A stretch of DNA of 64,000 nt from Mycolicibacterium aubagnense (GTDB lineage Bacteria > Actinomycetota > Actinomycetes > Mycobacteriales > Mycobacteriaceae), in the NCBI RefSeq assembly GCF_010730955.1, contig NZ_AP022577.1, positions 4,588,001 to 4,652,000 on the forward strand. The letters are read 5' to 3'. Positions 26,218-34,881 of the stretch are shown one piece after another (position 1 is the stretch's first letter; each line of letters opens with the position of its first letter). The position numbers were made by a program, and so were the translations under genes. The notes under the pieces were generated by a model, which saw nothing but the letters and a program-made list of their open reading frames with translations, searched no databases and had not been told where the DNA came from.

Positions 26218-27927
26218 TCAGGCGCGATCGGCGGCGACCTCCGCCGCCACCCCTCGGGCCTGCCTGCCGAAGGCGCAGTCGAGGCCGACGCGGTCGAAAC
26301 AGTCGGCGGCCCGGACGTCGCCCAGGAGCGCGGCGTCGTGCAGGGCACGTAGCGCCACGGCCGACTGGCCGCCCCGCTCAGCGGCGCGGAATGCCTCGCG
26401 GGCGGCGGCGATGGCGCCGTTCCGGTCCCGCCGAGCCGCGTTGGTCCAGGCGCGGGCCAGCGCCAGTTCGGGCGCGAACAACATCGACTTCAGCCCGTGC
26501 CGGGCCTCGGCGCGGGAAAGAGCCCGGCCCGCCTCGGCGGTCGCACCGCGCTGCCCGAGCGCCTGCGCCAACAACATCCAGGCCAGCGGGCCCCACGAAT
26601 ATCCGGTGGGCGCCAGCACTTTTGCGGCGTCCTGCAGCAACGCGATCGCCGAGTCGAGCTCACCGCGCGCGATCAGCACGTCGGCCAGTAGCACTTCGCC
26701 GATGGCTCGCCCAGGTTGTTGAGACTGGGTGAAGTCGATGAGCTCCTGAGCCAGCTGCTGAGCTTTGTCCGGCTCGCCGGCCAACAGCAGCGCCGTGGTC
26801 TGCCCAAAACCACTGGTGAACCGCAGCAGACCCGGTTGCCCAGCGGCGAGGGCGCGTTCGGCGAAGGCGTCCACCTCGGTCAGCCGGCCCGTGCGAGCGC
26901 AGCTCAGCGCCGCCGCCGATGCCGCCCAGCCGACGGCCGTATCGCTCGGGTCCGCACTGGCCAACACCGAGCCGGCCAGCTGCATGGCCTTCGCGAGGTT
27001 GCCCGCATTCATCGCGAACGTCGCGGACAGGGCGTCCAGCGTGATCTGCGCGGCTGACGTCTGCACCCGGCCCCGGACGGTGCGCAGGAAGGCGGTCGCG
27101 CGTTCGGGCTCGGACAGCATCCAGAACTGGTTGGCCGCGCGGGGCAGTGCCCACGTCATCAATTCCGGCTCGGACAGCGCCGCCGCGTCGACCTCGGCCA
27201 GCACAGCATGGGCATCCAGACCGCGGCCCTGCCAGGCCAGCGCGTAGCTCAGTGTCACCCGCGTGGCCAGACCGCCGGCCGGCAGCGCTGCCCGGCCCAG
27301 CCGCTCCGCCAACTCCAGATCGCCCAGGCGCAGGGCATCGTCGGCGGCGGCAGCCAACTCGGCCTCGGACTGTTCGTCGGCGGCATCGAGTGCCCGCACC
27401 GCGCGCCGCAACCGGGCGACGACGCCGTCGCCGTCCAGCGGCGGCAGCGCGGGCTCCGGGACTGTGGGAGCCACCGCGCCATCGGGCCCCTCGGCTGCCA
27501 CCGCAACCACCAGTCGGTCCCGCACCAGGCCTGAAATGCCTTCGGGGAGAGAATGATTGGCTTCGGCGGTCACGATCACCCGCGCCGCGCCGGACACCGC
27601 GAGCTGGTACACCAACGACGCGGAGAGCCGGTCCAGCAGATGCCCGTCGTCGACAACCAGTAGCAGTCCCGTCCCGAGCGCTTCCCGCGCCGCTTGCAGG
27701 ACCTGCACCGTCCGCCCGGTCTCGGGCACCGTGAACAGCCGCTCGAACGCGGCGAACGGAACTGCGGAGTCGGCCGCCGTGCCGGTGATCCACGCGGCTC
27801 GTTCGAACCCCGGCGCCAGCTCGTCGTACGCGGCCCGCGCGGCGGTGGTCTTGCCGGACCGCCGGGCACCGGTCAGCAGCGCACCGGACCGGGTTTCGAC
27901 GCCCGCTTTCAGCTGGCTGAGCACCAC
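26218..27927 (-). CDS. STAND/LuxR-type ATPase without DNA-binding domain (Rv1204c-like)
   Basis: A 569-aa protein. The N terminus has a P-loop (LLTGARRSGKTTAAR, ~residues 16-30) and a Walker B with sensor (GLLLVVDDGHLLDRLS). The remaining ~380 residues are Ala/Leu-rich helical repeats resembling the TPR-like part of LuxR/MalT regulators (for example DALRLGDLELAERLGRAALP, TAEAGRALSRAEARHG). There is no C-terminal LuxR HTH. It is divergent from the LOG gene with 53 bp between starts, and the EspC-like gene follows. Function unknown; signal integration or a chaperone-like role is possible. Confidence 0.72.
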   Translation of the reverse strand: MVLSQLKAGVETRSGALLTGARRSGKTTAARAAYDELAPGFERAAWITGTAADSAVPFAAFERLFTVPETGRTVQVLQAAREALGTGLLLVVDDGHLLDRLSASLVYQLAVSGAARVIVTAEANHSLPEGISGLVRDRLVVAVAAEGPDGAVAPTVPEPALPPLDGDGVVARLRRAVRALDAADEQSEAELAAAADDALRLGDLELAERLGRAALPAGGLATRVTLSYALAWQGRGLDAHAVLAEVDAAALSEPELMTWALPRAANQFWMLSEPERATAFLRTVRGRVQTSAAQITLDALSATFAMNAGNLAKAMQLAGSVLASADPSDTAVGWAASAAALSCARTGRLTEVDAFAERALAAGQPGLLRFTSGFGQTTALLLAGEPDKAQQLAQELIDFTQSQQPGRAIGEVLLADVLIARGELDSAIALLQDAAKVLAPTGYSWGPLAWMLLAQALGQRGATAEAGRALSRAEARHGLKSMLFAPELALARAWTNAARRDRNGAIAAAREAFRAAERGGQSAVALRALHDAALLGDVRAADCFDRVGLDCAFGRQARGVAAEVAADRA

Positions 27928-27968
27928 CGTTCGATCCTATGGCCGCGCGACGGACAGCATCGCTCGAT

Positions 27969-27974
27969 TAGCGT
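27969..27974 (+). promoter_or_regulatory. LOG gene -10 element (leaderless)
   Basis: TAGCGT ends 6 nt before GTG 27981, supporting a GTG start on a leaderless mRNA. Confidence 0.5.
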
Positions 27975-27980
27975 TGTGCT

Positions 27981-28556
27981 GTGCTGGCCGACAACATCTC
28001 CGAAAACGCCTACGCCGTCTGTGTCTACTGCGCTGCCGGTCCCCGTCATCCTGAATTGCTGACCCTCGCGGGCGACGTCGGCCGGGCCATCGCAGCAAGA
28101 GGCTGGACCCTGGTGTCCGGCGGCGGCAACGTTTCGGCCATGGGTGCCGTCGCCGACGGTGCGCGGGCGAACGGGGGCCGCACCGTCGGGGTCATCCCGA
28201 AGAAACTGGTGCACCGCGAACTTGCCGACGTGAACGCGAGCGAACTGATCGTCACCGACACCATGCGTGAGCGGAAGCAGATCATGGAGGACCGGTCCGA
28301 CGCGTTCATCGCGCTGCCCGGCGGTATCGGCACCCTGGAGGAGTTCTTCGAGGCCTGGACCGCCGGCTACCTCAATATGCACGACAAGCCTCTGGTCATG
28401 CTCGACCCGTACGGCCACTACGACGGCCTGCTGACCTGGCTGCACACCCTGGTCGACACCGGATACGTGCAGCAGGCCGCGCTGGACCGGCTGGTGGTCG
28501 CGACAGACGTCGACGAAGCCGTAGCTGCTTGTGCACCGGGTCACACCGCTCATTAG
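27981..28556 (+). CDS. LOG-family cytokinin riboside 5'-monophosphate phosphoribohydrolase
   Basis: A 191-aa TIGR00730/LOG protein that cleaves N6-modified AMP to a free cytokinin-like base and ribose-5-phosphate. Seen: VYCAAG, LVSGGGNVSAMGAVADGA, VIPKKL, the catalytic Arg region TMRERKQIMEDRSDAFIALPGGIGTLEEF (residues ~88-116) with the PGGxGTxxE motif, and PLVMLDPYGHYDGLL. It corresponds to Rv1205, a proteasome substrate whose accumulation in M. tuberculosis releases aldehydes. The start is GTG, leaderless. fadD6 follows 11 bp later but has its own -10. Confidence 0.9.
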   Translation: MLADNISENAYAVCVYCAAGPRHPELLTLAGDVGRAIAARGWTLVSGGGNVSAMGAVADGARANGGRTVGVIPKKLVHRELADVNASELIVTDTMRERKQIMEDRSDAFIALPGGIGTLEEFFEAWTAGYLNMHDKPLVMLDPYGHYDGLLTWLHTLVDTGYVQQAALDRLVVATDVDEAVAACAPGHTAH

Positions 28557-28559
28557 GCT
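28554..28559 (+). promoter_or_regulatory. fadD6 -10 element (leaderless)
   Basis: TAGGCT ends 8 nt before ATG 28568, supporting that ATG over the longer in-frame extension into the LOG gene. Confidence 0.45.
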
Positions 28560-28567
28560 CACCACGC

Positions 28568-30349
28568 ATGAGTGACGAGACATCACGCACCGGCGTCGGC
28601 CTGCTCGACATTGCCAAGCAGCTGCCCGGTTTCCTGTCGGACGCCCCGGTGATCCTTCGGGGCCTGATCACCGGCTTCGGCGCCAGCCCGACGGCGAAGA
28701 CGTCCATCGGCAAGGTGTTCCAGGAGCGCGCCGAGGCGAACAGGGACAAGGTCTTCATCAAGTTCGACGACCACCGCATCACCTACGGCCAGGCCAACGC
28801 GACGGTGAACCGCTACGCGTCGGTGCTCGCGGCGAAGGGCGTCGGCCCGGGTTCCGTGGTCGGCATCATGCTGCGCAACTCGCCGGATGCCGTGCTGCTG
28901 ATGCTGGCAACGGTGAAGTGCGGCGCGATCGCCGGAATGATCAACTACAACCAGCGCGGCAATGTCCTGGCGCACAGCCTGGGCCTGCTGGGCGCCAAGG
29001 TCCTGGTCGCCGAGTCGGACTTCATCGAGCCGGTTACGGAATGCGGCGCCGATCCGGAGCTGACCAAGGGCCTCATCTCGGTCGCGGAACTACGTGAGCT
29101 CGCCATCGGCCAGTCGACCGCCAACCCGGTGGGCACCAGCCAGATCCTGGCCAAGGAGAAGGCGTTCTACATCTTCACCTCGGGCACCACGGGCATGCCC
29201 AAGGCCAGCGTCATGACGCACTACCGCTGGCTGCGCGCCCTCGGCGGTTTCGGCGGCCTGGGGCTGCGCCTGAACACCAGCGACACCCTGTACTGCTGCC
29301 TGCCCCTGTACCACAACAACGCCCTGACGGTCGCGACGTCATCGGCCCTCAACTCCGGCGCCGCGCTGGCCCTGGGCAAGTCGTTCTCCGCCTCGCGCTT
29401 CTGGGACGAGGTCATCCGGTACGAAGCGACCGCGTTCATCTACATCGGCGAGATCTGCGGCTACCTGCTGAACCAGCCGCAAAAGCCGACGGACCAGGCG
29501 CACAAGGTCCGCGTCATCGCCGGCAACGGGCTGCGACCCGCGATCTGGGACGAGTTCACCTCCCGCTTCGGCATCAAGCGGGTCTGCGAATTCTACGCCG
29601 CGAGCGAGGGCAACACCGGCTTCGTCAACGTGTTCAACATCGACAAGACCACCGGCATCTGCCCGTCGCCGGTCGTCTACGTCGAGTACGACCTGGAGAC
29701 CGGCGAGCCGGCCCGCGGCCCCGACGGCCGGCTGCGCAAGGTCAAGCGTGGCGAACCGGGCCTGCTGCTCAGCAAGGTCAACAGCCTGCAACCGTTCGAC
29801 GGCTACACCGACAAATCGGCCAGCGAGAAGAAGCTGGTACGCAACGCATTCAAGGACGGCGACGTCTGGTTCAACACCGGTGACCTGATGCGGTCGCAGG
29901 GCTTCGCCCACGCCGCGTTCGCCGACCGCCTCGGCGACACCTTCCGCTGGAAGGGCGAGAACGTCGCCACCACCGAGGTCGAGGCCGCGCTCGGCGCCGA
30001 CGACCAGGTCGAGGAATGCACCGTCTACGGCGTCGAGGTGCCGGGCTGCGGCGGCCGCGCCGGCATGGCCTCGGTGCAGTTGCGTGACGGCGCCGAATTC
30101 GACGGCGCCGCACTGGCCAAGGCCGGGTTCGAGCATCTCCCCGCCTATGCGGTGCCGCTGTTCATCCGGATCGTGCCCGCGCTGGCGCACACCTCGACGT
30201 TCAAGAGTCAGAAGGTCGATCTGCGTAAGCAGGGCTATGGCGACGAGGTGACGGACCCGATCTACGTGCTGGCCGGGCGCGACGAGGGCTACGTGCCCTT
30301 CTACCCCGACTACCCGGCCGAGGTGAAGGACGGCAAGCGACCCAAGTAG
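28568..30349 (+). CDS. fadD6: long/very-long-chain acyl-CoA synthetase FadD6
   Basis: A 593-aa FATP/ACSVL-type acyl-CoA synthetase, activating long fatty acids, probably at the membrane. Seen: AMP-binding P-loop YIFTSGTTGMPKASVMTH (~residues 200-217), LPLYHNNAL, YIGEICGYLLNQP, EFYAASEGNTGFVN, NTGDLMRSQGF, FADRLGDTFRWKGENVATTEVE, and the C-terminal CGGRAGMA and TSTFKSQKVDLRKQGY, all FATP-type landmarks. It matches Rv1206. The upstream LOG gene ends 11 bp before. Confidence 0.92.
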   Translation: MSDETSRTGVGLLDIAKQLPGFLSDAPVILRGLITGFGASPTAKTSIGKVFQERAEANRDKVFIKFDDHRITYGQANATVNRYASVLAAKGVGPGSVVGIMLRNSPDAVLLMLATVKCGAIAGMINYNQRGNVLAHSLGLLGAKVLVAESDFIEPVTECGADPELTKGLISVAELRELAIGQSTANPVGTSQILAKEKAFYIFTSGTTGMPKASVMTHYRWLRALGGFGGLGLRLNTSDTLYCCLPLYHNNALTVATSSALNSGAALALGKSFSASRFWDEVIRYEATAFIYIGEICGYLLNQPQKPTDQAHKVRVIAGNGLRPAIWDEFTSRFGIKRVCEFYAASEGNTGFVNVFNIDKTTGICPSPVVYVEYDLETGEPARGPDGRLRKVKRGEPGLLLSKVNSLQPFDGYTDKSASEKKLVRNAFKDGDVWFNTGDLMRSQGFAHAAFADRLGDTFRWKGENVATTEVEAALGADDQVEECTVYGVEVPGCGGRAGMASVQLRDGAEFDGAALAKAGFEHLPAYAVPLFIRIVPALAHTSTFKSQKVDLRKQGYGDEVTDPIYVLAGRDEGYVPFYPDYPAEVKDGKRPK

Positions 30350-30490
30350 CCGCCCTGGCTGCTGCTGATGGTGCGGGTGGGGCCCCTGATGCCGCTTGGC
30401 GGGCATGGTCGACGACGAATGCGCAGTCAGCGCGCCGTTTCGGCGGTCCGTCGCGCTGAGTGCACATTCGGCCCGCCCGAGACTTCCGGT

Positions 30491-30496
30491 TAGCCT
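30491..30496 (+). promoter_or_regulatory. folP2 -10 element (leaderless)
   Basis: TAGCCT ends 7 nt before GTG 30504. It fixes the start within a long in-frame upstream extension that lacks DHPS similarity. Confidence 0.5.
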
Positions 30497-30503
30497 GGGA
30501 GTC

Positions 30504-31391
30504 GTGCAGTTCTGTCCAAGGGGCCAGTTCCTGGGCCGCCAGGTGGCCGGCGATCGCGCGCTGATCATGGCGATCGTCAACCGCACCCCGGATTCCTTCT
30601 ATGACCGGGGGGCGACGTTCAGTGATTACGCTGCCAAGGAGGCCGCCCACCAGAAGATCGCCGAGGGCGCTGACATCATCGACATCGGCGGCGTGAAGGC
30701 CGGGCCGGGCAGCACTGTCGAGGCCGACGAGGAGATCGCCCGCGTGGTGCCGTTCATCGAATGGCTCCGGGGCGAATATCCCGACCAACTGATCAGCGTC
30801 GACACCTGGCGCGCGACCGTGGCCAAGCAGGCCTGCGCCGCCGGAGCCGACCTGATCAACGACACCTGGGCCGGTGCCGATCCCGGGCTACCGGAGGTGG
30901 CCGCCGAATTCGGTGCGGGGCTGGTCTGCTCGCACACCGGCGGAGCGGTGCCGCGCACCCGGCCCTTCCGCGTCAACTACGGCGTCACCGAGCGGGGTGT
31001 GGTCGACGACGTCATCGCCGAGGTGACGTCAGCGGCGCAGCACGCCGTCGATGTCGGCGTCGCGAAGGACGCGATCCTGATCGATCCGACGCACGATTTC
31101 GGCAAGAACACTTATCACGGCCTTAGTTTGTTGCGCCACGTGAAAGATCTTGTAAATACCGGATGGCCAGTGCTGATGGCCCTCAGTAACAAGGATTTTG
31201 TGGGGGAGACTTTAGGTGTCGAACTGACCGAGCGCCTGGAGGGGACGCTGGCCGCGACGGCACTCGCCGCCGCTGACGGCGCCGCCATGTTCCGGGTGCA
31301 CGAGGTGGGCCCGACCCGACGCGTGCTGGAAATGGTCGCGTCGATCCAGGGCGGTCGTCCACCGAGCCGAACAGTGAGGGGACTGGCATGA
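30504..31391 (+). CDS. folP2: dihydropteroate synthase homologue FolP2
   Basis: A 295-aa TIM-barrel pterin-binding protein. Seen: IMAIVNRTPDSFYDRGATF, IDIGGVKAGPGS, LISVDTWRATVAKQA, LINDTWAGAD, LVCSHTGGAVPRTRP, ILIDPTHDFGKNTYHGL and ALSNKDFVGETLG, matching DHPS motifs in order. FolP2 proteins of mycobacteria (Rv1207 type) are reported not to supply dihydropteroate synthase activity, and the nearby gpgS suggests an unrelated role. The GTG start at 30504 rests on the leaderless -10. Its stop overlaps a 25-codon mini-ORF (ATGA at 31388) that reaches the gpgS start. Confidence 0.9.
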   Translation: MQFCPRGQFLGRQVAGDRALIMAIVNRTPDSFYDRGATFSDYAAKEAAHQKIAEGADIIDIGGVKAGPGSTVEADEEIARVVPFIEWLRGEYPDQLISVDTWRATVAKQACAAGADLINDTWAGADPGLPEVAAEFGAGLVCSHTGGAVPRTRPFRVNYGVTERGVVDDVIAEVTSAAQHAVDVGVAKDAILIDPTHDFGKNTYHGLSLLRHVKDLVNTGWPVLMALSNKDFVGETLGVELTERLEGTLAATALAAADGAAMFRVHEVGPTRRVLEMVASIQGGRPPSRTVRGLA

Positions 31392-31465
31392 CCCAGCCAG
31401 CGAGTGGCCGGAGGCAGATCGCGCATGACTCTGCCAGCGAGCAGCCGGAGGCGGATCGCGCGTGA
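31388..31465 (+). CDS. possible 25-aa coupling ORF between folP2 and gpgS
   Basis: An ATG overlapping the folP2 stop (ATGA, 31388-31391) opens a 25-codon frame that stops at 31463-31465, overlapping the gpgS GTG as GTGA. Ribosomes could pass from folP2 through it to gpgS. The peptide is basic then acidic (MTQPASGRRQIAHDS...) and shows no homology I recognise. It may be only a coupling device or chance. Confidence 0.35.
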   Translation: MTQPASGRRQIAHDSASEQPEADRA

Positions 31466-31470
31466 CGCTG
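31397..31470 (+). repeat. 37-bp tandem duplication of the gpgS translation start
   Basis: Two adjacent 37-bp units (31397-31433 and 31434-31470) differ at 5 of 37 positions. Each has GGAGG, then nine bases, then a start codon followed by Thr-Leu codons: ATG at 31425 in copy 1, GTG at 31462 in copy 2. The second start is gpgS. The first is out of frame and gives a 17-codon ORF ending at 31478. Confidence 0.9.
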
Positions 31471-32403
31471 AGTCCTGAATTGACCGCAGAGGGCATCGCC
31501 CGCCATGCGTGGCTGGCCGAACGGAGCTGGAGCCGTCCGACCTGGACCATCGCCGAGCTCGAGGCTGCCAAGGCTGGCCGGACCATCTCGGTGGTGCTGC
31601 CCGCGCTGAACGAGGAAGACACCGTCGCCGACGTCATCGACAGCATCAGCCCGCTGCTGGGTGGCCTGGTCGACGAGCTGGTGGTCCTCGACTCCGGTTC
31701 GACCGATGAGACCGAGCTGCGTGCCATCGAGGCCGGGGCGCGGGTCGTCAGCCGCGAACAAGCGCTGCCCGAGGTGCCGGTGCAGCCCGGCAAGGGCGAG
31801 GCGCTGTGGCGCTCGCTGGCGGCCACCACCGGCGACATCATCGTGTTCATCGACTCCGACCTGCTCGACCCCGATCCGATGTTCGTGCCCAAGCTGCTGG
31901 GCCCACTGCTGCTCGCCGACGGCGTGCACCTGGTCAAGGGCTTCTATCGGCGGCCGCTCAAGGTGGGCGGCGCGGAACACGCCAACGGCGGTGGCCGCGT
32001 CACCGAGCTCGTGGCACGCCCGCTACTGGCTTCGCTGCGACCCGAGCTCACGTGCCTGCTGCAGCCGCTGGGCGGCGAGTACGCCGGCACCCGGGAGCTG
32101 CTGACGTCGGTCGGCTTCGCGCCGGGCTACGGCGTCGAGATCGGCCTGCTGATCGATACCTACGACAAGCTGGGTCTCGATGCCATCGCGCAGGTCAACC
32201 TCGGTGTGCGCACGCATCGCAACCGGCCGCTGACAGAGCTGGCCGCGATGAGCCGTCAGGTGATCGCCACGCTGCTGTCGCGCTGCGGCATCAGCGATTC
32301 GGGCGTCGGACTGACCCAGTTCTTCGCCGACGGTGACGACTACACGCCGCGGACGTCGACGGTGTCGCTCATCGACCGACCCGCCATGAACACCCTGCGC
32401 TGA
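31462..32403 (+). CDS. gpgS: glucosyl-3-phosphoglycerate synthase GpgS
   Basis: A 313-aa GT81 retaining glycosyltransferase that joins glucose from NDP-glucose to 3-phosphoglycerate, the first step of methylglucose lipopolysaccharide synthesis. Seen: ISVVLPALNEEDTVADVI, VVLDSGSTDETE, PGKGEALWRSLAATTGD, metal-binding DSD in IVFIDSDLLDPD, FYRRPL, GGGRVTELVARPLL, GYGVEIGLLIDTYDKLG and LGVRTHRNRPL. It is close to Rv1208. The GTG start follows GGAGG; start region is duplicated (see the repeat). It sits between folP2 and the DivIVA-like gene. Confidence 0.93.
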   Translation: MTLSPELTAEGIARHAWLAERSWSRPTWTIAELEAAKAGRTISVVLPALNEEDTVADVIDSISPLLGGLVDELVVLDSGSTDETELRAIEAGARVVSREQALPEVPVQPGKGEALWRSLAATTGDIIVFIDSDLLDPDPMFVPKLLGPLLLADGVHLVKGFYRRPLKVGGAEHANGGGRVTELVARPLLASLRPELTCLLQPLGGEYAGTRELLTSVGFAPGYGVEIGLLIDTYDKLGLDAIAQVNLGVRTHRNRPLTELAAMSRQVIATLLSRCGISDSGVGLTQFFADGDDYTPRTSTVSLIDRPAMNTLR

Positions 32404-32439
32404 TCCCACTTGTCAGGGTGATCCGGCAGGATCGTCGGT

Positions 32440-32745
32440 GTGACGCTGATTCTCATCTACCTCGTGGTGCTGATCCTGGTCGCGGTGGTGCTGTTCGCCT
32501 TGGGCACCGTGCTGTTCGGCCGCAGTGAGCAACTGCCGCCACTGGCCCGGGGCACCACAGCCACCGTGCTGCCCGCCTCCGGCGTCACGGGTGCTGACGT
32601 CGACGCCGTCAAGTTCACGCAGACCCTGCGCGGTTACAAGACCAGCGAGGTCGACTGGGTGCTGGACCGGCTGGCACAGGAGCTGGACTCGCTGCGCGGC
32701 GAGTTGACGACGTTGCGGGCGCAAACCGCGGACTCCGAGCAGTGA
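32440..32745 (+). CDS. membrane protein with DivIVA-like motif (Rv1209-like)
   Basis: A 101-aa protein. Residues 3-25 form one transmembrane helix (LILIYLVVLILVAVVLFALG), followed by a short linker and a DivIVA-type motif (FTQTLRGYKTSEVDWVLDRLAQEL, ~60-83) leading to a coiled-coil end. DivIVA motifs recognise curved or septal membrane, so a polar or cell-division role is inferred. It starts with GTG and overlaps tagA by 4 bp (GTGA). Confidence 0.8.
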   Translation: MTLILIYLVVLILVAVVLFALGTVLFGRSEQLPPLARGTTATVLPASGVTGADVDAVKFTQTLRGYKTSEVDWVLDRLAQELDSLRGELTTLRAQTADSEQ

Positions 32746-33326
32746 CCGCACCCGATGGCAAGATCCGGTGCGGCTGGGTCATCATCGGCGAGTCCGCCGA
32801 CGCCACGCAGTACCGCGACTACCACGACACCGAATGGGGCCGCCCGCTGCGCGGCACGCAGGCGCTGTTCGAGCGCGTGTCGCTGGAGGCGTTCCAGAGC
32901 GGCCTGTCCTGGCTGACCATCCTGCGCAAACGGGAGAACTTCCGGGCCGCGTTCCATGGGTTCGACGTCGCGAAGGTGGCCGGCTTCGGCGAGAAGGACA
33001 TCGACCGGCTGCTGGCCGATCCCGGTATCGTCCGCAACCGCGCCAAGATCGAGGCGACCATCGCCAACGCCCGCGTGATCGACGGCGGTCTGGACCTCGA
33101 CGAGCTGCTGTGGTCGTTCGCACCCCCATCGCGGCCTCGCCCGGCCGACCTGGCACAGGTGCCGGCGACCACGCCGGAATCCGTGGCCATGGCGAAGGAG
33201 CTGAAGCGCCTGGGATTTCGGTTCGTCGGCCCGACCACGGCGTATGCGTTGATGCAGGCCACCGGGATGGTCGACGACCACGTGGAGTCGTGTTGGGTAC
33301 CCCCGCACACGCGATCAGAGCCCTGA
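32742..33326 (+). CDS. tagA: DNA-3-methyladenine glycosylase I
   Basis: A 194-aa TAG-family base-excision enzyme that removes N3-methyladenine from alkylated DNA. Seen: RCGWV, the YHDTEWGRPL active-site segment (HxTEWG with catalytic Glu), FERVSLEAFQSGLSWLTILRKRE, NRAKIEATIANA and the C-terminal GFRFVGPTTAYALMQATGMVDDHVESCW with the Zn-binding His/Cys. It matches Rv1210. The GTG start overlaps the DivIVA-like gene stop, so the two are translationally coupled. Confidence 0.93.
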   Translation: MTAPDGKIRCGWVIIGESADATQYRDYHDTEWGRPLRGTQALFERVSLEAFQSGLSWLTILRKRENFRAAFHGFDVAKVAGFGEKDIDRLLADPGIVRNRAKIEATIANARVIDGGLDLDELLWSFAPPSRPRPADLAQVPATTPESVAMAKELKRLGFRFVGPTTAYALMQATGMVDDHVESCWVPPHTRSEP

Positions 33327-33480
33327 CGGGCGGGTCTTTCACACCCACGGGTAGCGATAGGGAACAATAGACATAGTTCAGTTGCAGTTCAGTGCCGTGA
33401 GCCGACCCGCGCCAGTGGGTTGTTCCGGCCTTGATCCGGGACCGTGGATGCGGTCCGGGCGCGTGCGGAGGGAGCACCCG

Positions 33481-33648
33481 ATGGCGGCGATGAAGCCCCG
33501 GACCGGCGACGGTCCACTGGAAGCAACCAAAGAGGGGCGCGGCATCGTCATGCGGGTACCGCTGGAAGGTGGCGGTCGTCTGGTGGTCGAGCTGACCCCG
33601 GATGAGGCCGCAGCGCTGGGCGACGAACTGAAGAACGTCACCAGCTAG
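33481..33648 (+). CDS. DUF3117 small conserved protein (Rv1211-like)
   Basis: A 55-aa protein highly conserved in actinobacteria: MAAMKPRTGDGPLEATKEG then IVMRVPLEGGGRLVVELTPDEA. It forms a compact beta-rich fold; function unknown. ATG 33481 is chosen over upstream in-frame codons because the conserved family opens here and GGAGGGAG lies about 8 nt before it. It lies 154 bp after tagA and converges with glgM, whose stop is 1 nt away. Confidence 0.88.
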   Translation: MAAMKPRTGDGPLEATKEGRGIVMRVPLEGGGRLVVELTPDEAAALGDELKNVTS

Positions 33649-33649
33649 T

Positions 33650-34819
33650 TCAGTCGCAGACGCTCCGATAGATGTCGAGCGTCTGCTCGGCGACCTGCAT
33701 CCAGGAGAATTCCTCGATGCACCGCCGACGGCCGGCCTCCCCGAAGGTGCGGGCCTGATCGGGGTCGCGGACCAACGTGTTGACGGCGACTGCGAGCCCC
33801 GTCTCAAACCTCACCGCATCGGCGGCGTCGTAGTGCACCAGTAGTCCGGTGTTGCCGTCGTCGACCACCTCGGGAATGCCGCCGACGTCTGACGCGACCA
33901 CCGCGGTCCCGCAGGCCATGGCTTCGAGGTTGACGATGCCCAGCGGTTCGTAGACCGATGGACAGACGAAAACTGTTGCCGTCGCCAGTATTTCGCGGAT
34001 CTTGTCGGTCGGCAACATCTCCTGGATCCAGTGCACCCCGGCGCGCGTCGCGCTGAGCTCCTTCACCGCGGCCGCCACTTCGGCGGCGATCTCCGGGGTG
34101 TCGGGTGCGCCGGCACACAGCACCAGCTGTACGTCCGGGTCGAAGCGGTGGGCTGCCGCGATCAGATGGCTGACGCCCTTCTGCCGCGTGATCCGGCCGA
34201 CGAACGCCACGATCGGCCGGTCCGGATCGATTCCGAGGTCGAGGAGAGTCTGGCCCGCCTCCACCGGATACCAGTCGTCGGTGTCGATCCCGTTGCGGAC
34301 CACGTGCACTCGGGCCGGGTCCAGCTGCGGATAGGTGGCCAGGACGTCGGCCCGCATGCCCGCGCTGACCGCGATGACGGCGTCGGCCGCTTCGATCGCC
34401 GTGCGCTCGACCCACGATGAGATGCGGTAGCCGCCGCCGAGCTGCTCGGCCTTCCACGGCCGTCTCGGTTCCAGCGAGTGCGCGGTCAGCACATGCGGGA
34501 TGCCGTGCAGCAGTGCGGTGAGGTGCCCGGCCATCCCCGTGTACCAGGTGTGCGAGTGCACTACGGTCGGCACGGCGGCCGGTCCGGCGAAGGCGTTGTT
34601 GACCATCGCCAGGTCCGCCGACAGCGTCGTCAGGGCCGCATTGGCCCCGGCGAGTAACGGATCGGGCTGAGCCACGAAAGCATCTCTGCGGTGCACACCC
34701 ATGCAGTGGACGTCGACATCGCACAGCTTCGTCAGCTGCGCGACGAGTTCGGTCACATGCACGCCCGCGCCGCCGTAGACCTCCGGCGGATACTCCCGAG
34801 TCATCATCGCCACCCGCAT
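33650..34819 (-). CDS. glgM: alpha-maltose-1-phosphate synthase GlgM (GlgA-like GT4)
   Basis: A 389-aa GT-B glycosyltransferase. In mycobacteria GlgM uses ADP-glucose and glucose-1-phosphate to make maltose-1-phosphate for GlgE-dependent alpha-glucan synthesis. Seen: MTREYPPEVYGGAGVHVTEL, VHSHTWYTG, HVLTAHSLEPRRPWK, VVRNGIDTDDW, VAFVGRITRQKGV and the nucleotide-sugar motif PSVYEPLGIVNLEAMACGTAVVASDVGG. It matches Rv1212c. ATG 34819 is chosen; a much longer in-frame extension over glgC is a shadow. It is divergent from glgC, whose product supplies its substrate. Confidence 0.93.
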   Translation of the reverse strand: MRVAMMTREYPPEVYGGAGVHVTELVAQLTKLCDVDVHCMGVHRRDAFVAQPDPLLAGANAALTTLSADLAMVNNAFAGPAAVPTVVHSHTWYTGMAGHLTALLHGIPHVLTAHSLEPRRPWKAEQLGGGYRISSWVERTAIEAADAVIAVSAGMRADVLATYPQLDPARVHVVRNGIDTDDWYPVEAGQTLLDLGIDPDRPIVAFVGRITRQKGVSHLIAAAHRFDPDVQLVLCAGAPDTPEIAAEVAAAVKELSATRAGVHWIQEMLPTDKIREILATATVFVCPSVYEPLGIVNLEAMACGTAVVASDVGGIPEVVDDGNTGLLVHYDAADAVRFETGLAVAVNTLVRDPDQARTFGEAGRRRCIEEFSWMQVAEQTLDIYRSVCD

Positions 34820-34881
34820 GTCGATGACGTTAACGCGTGACAGCTTCGCGCGTATGTCTGGCCGCTTCGGTTGGTGCCTAC

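Noticed and set aside
33327..33480. ECF promoter GGAAC...GTT before the DUF3117 gene
   Set aside because: GGAAC and GTT are only about 10 nt apart, too close for an ECF promoter.
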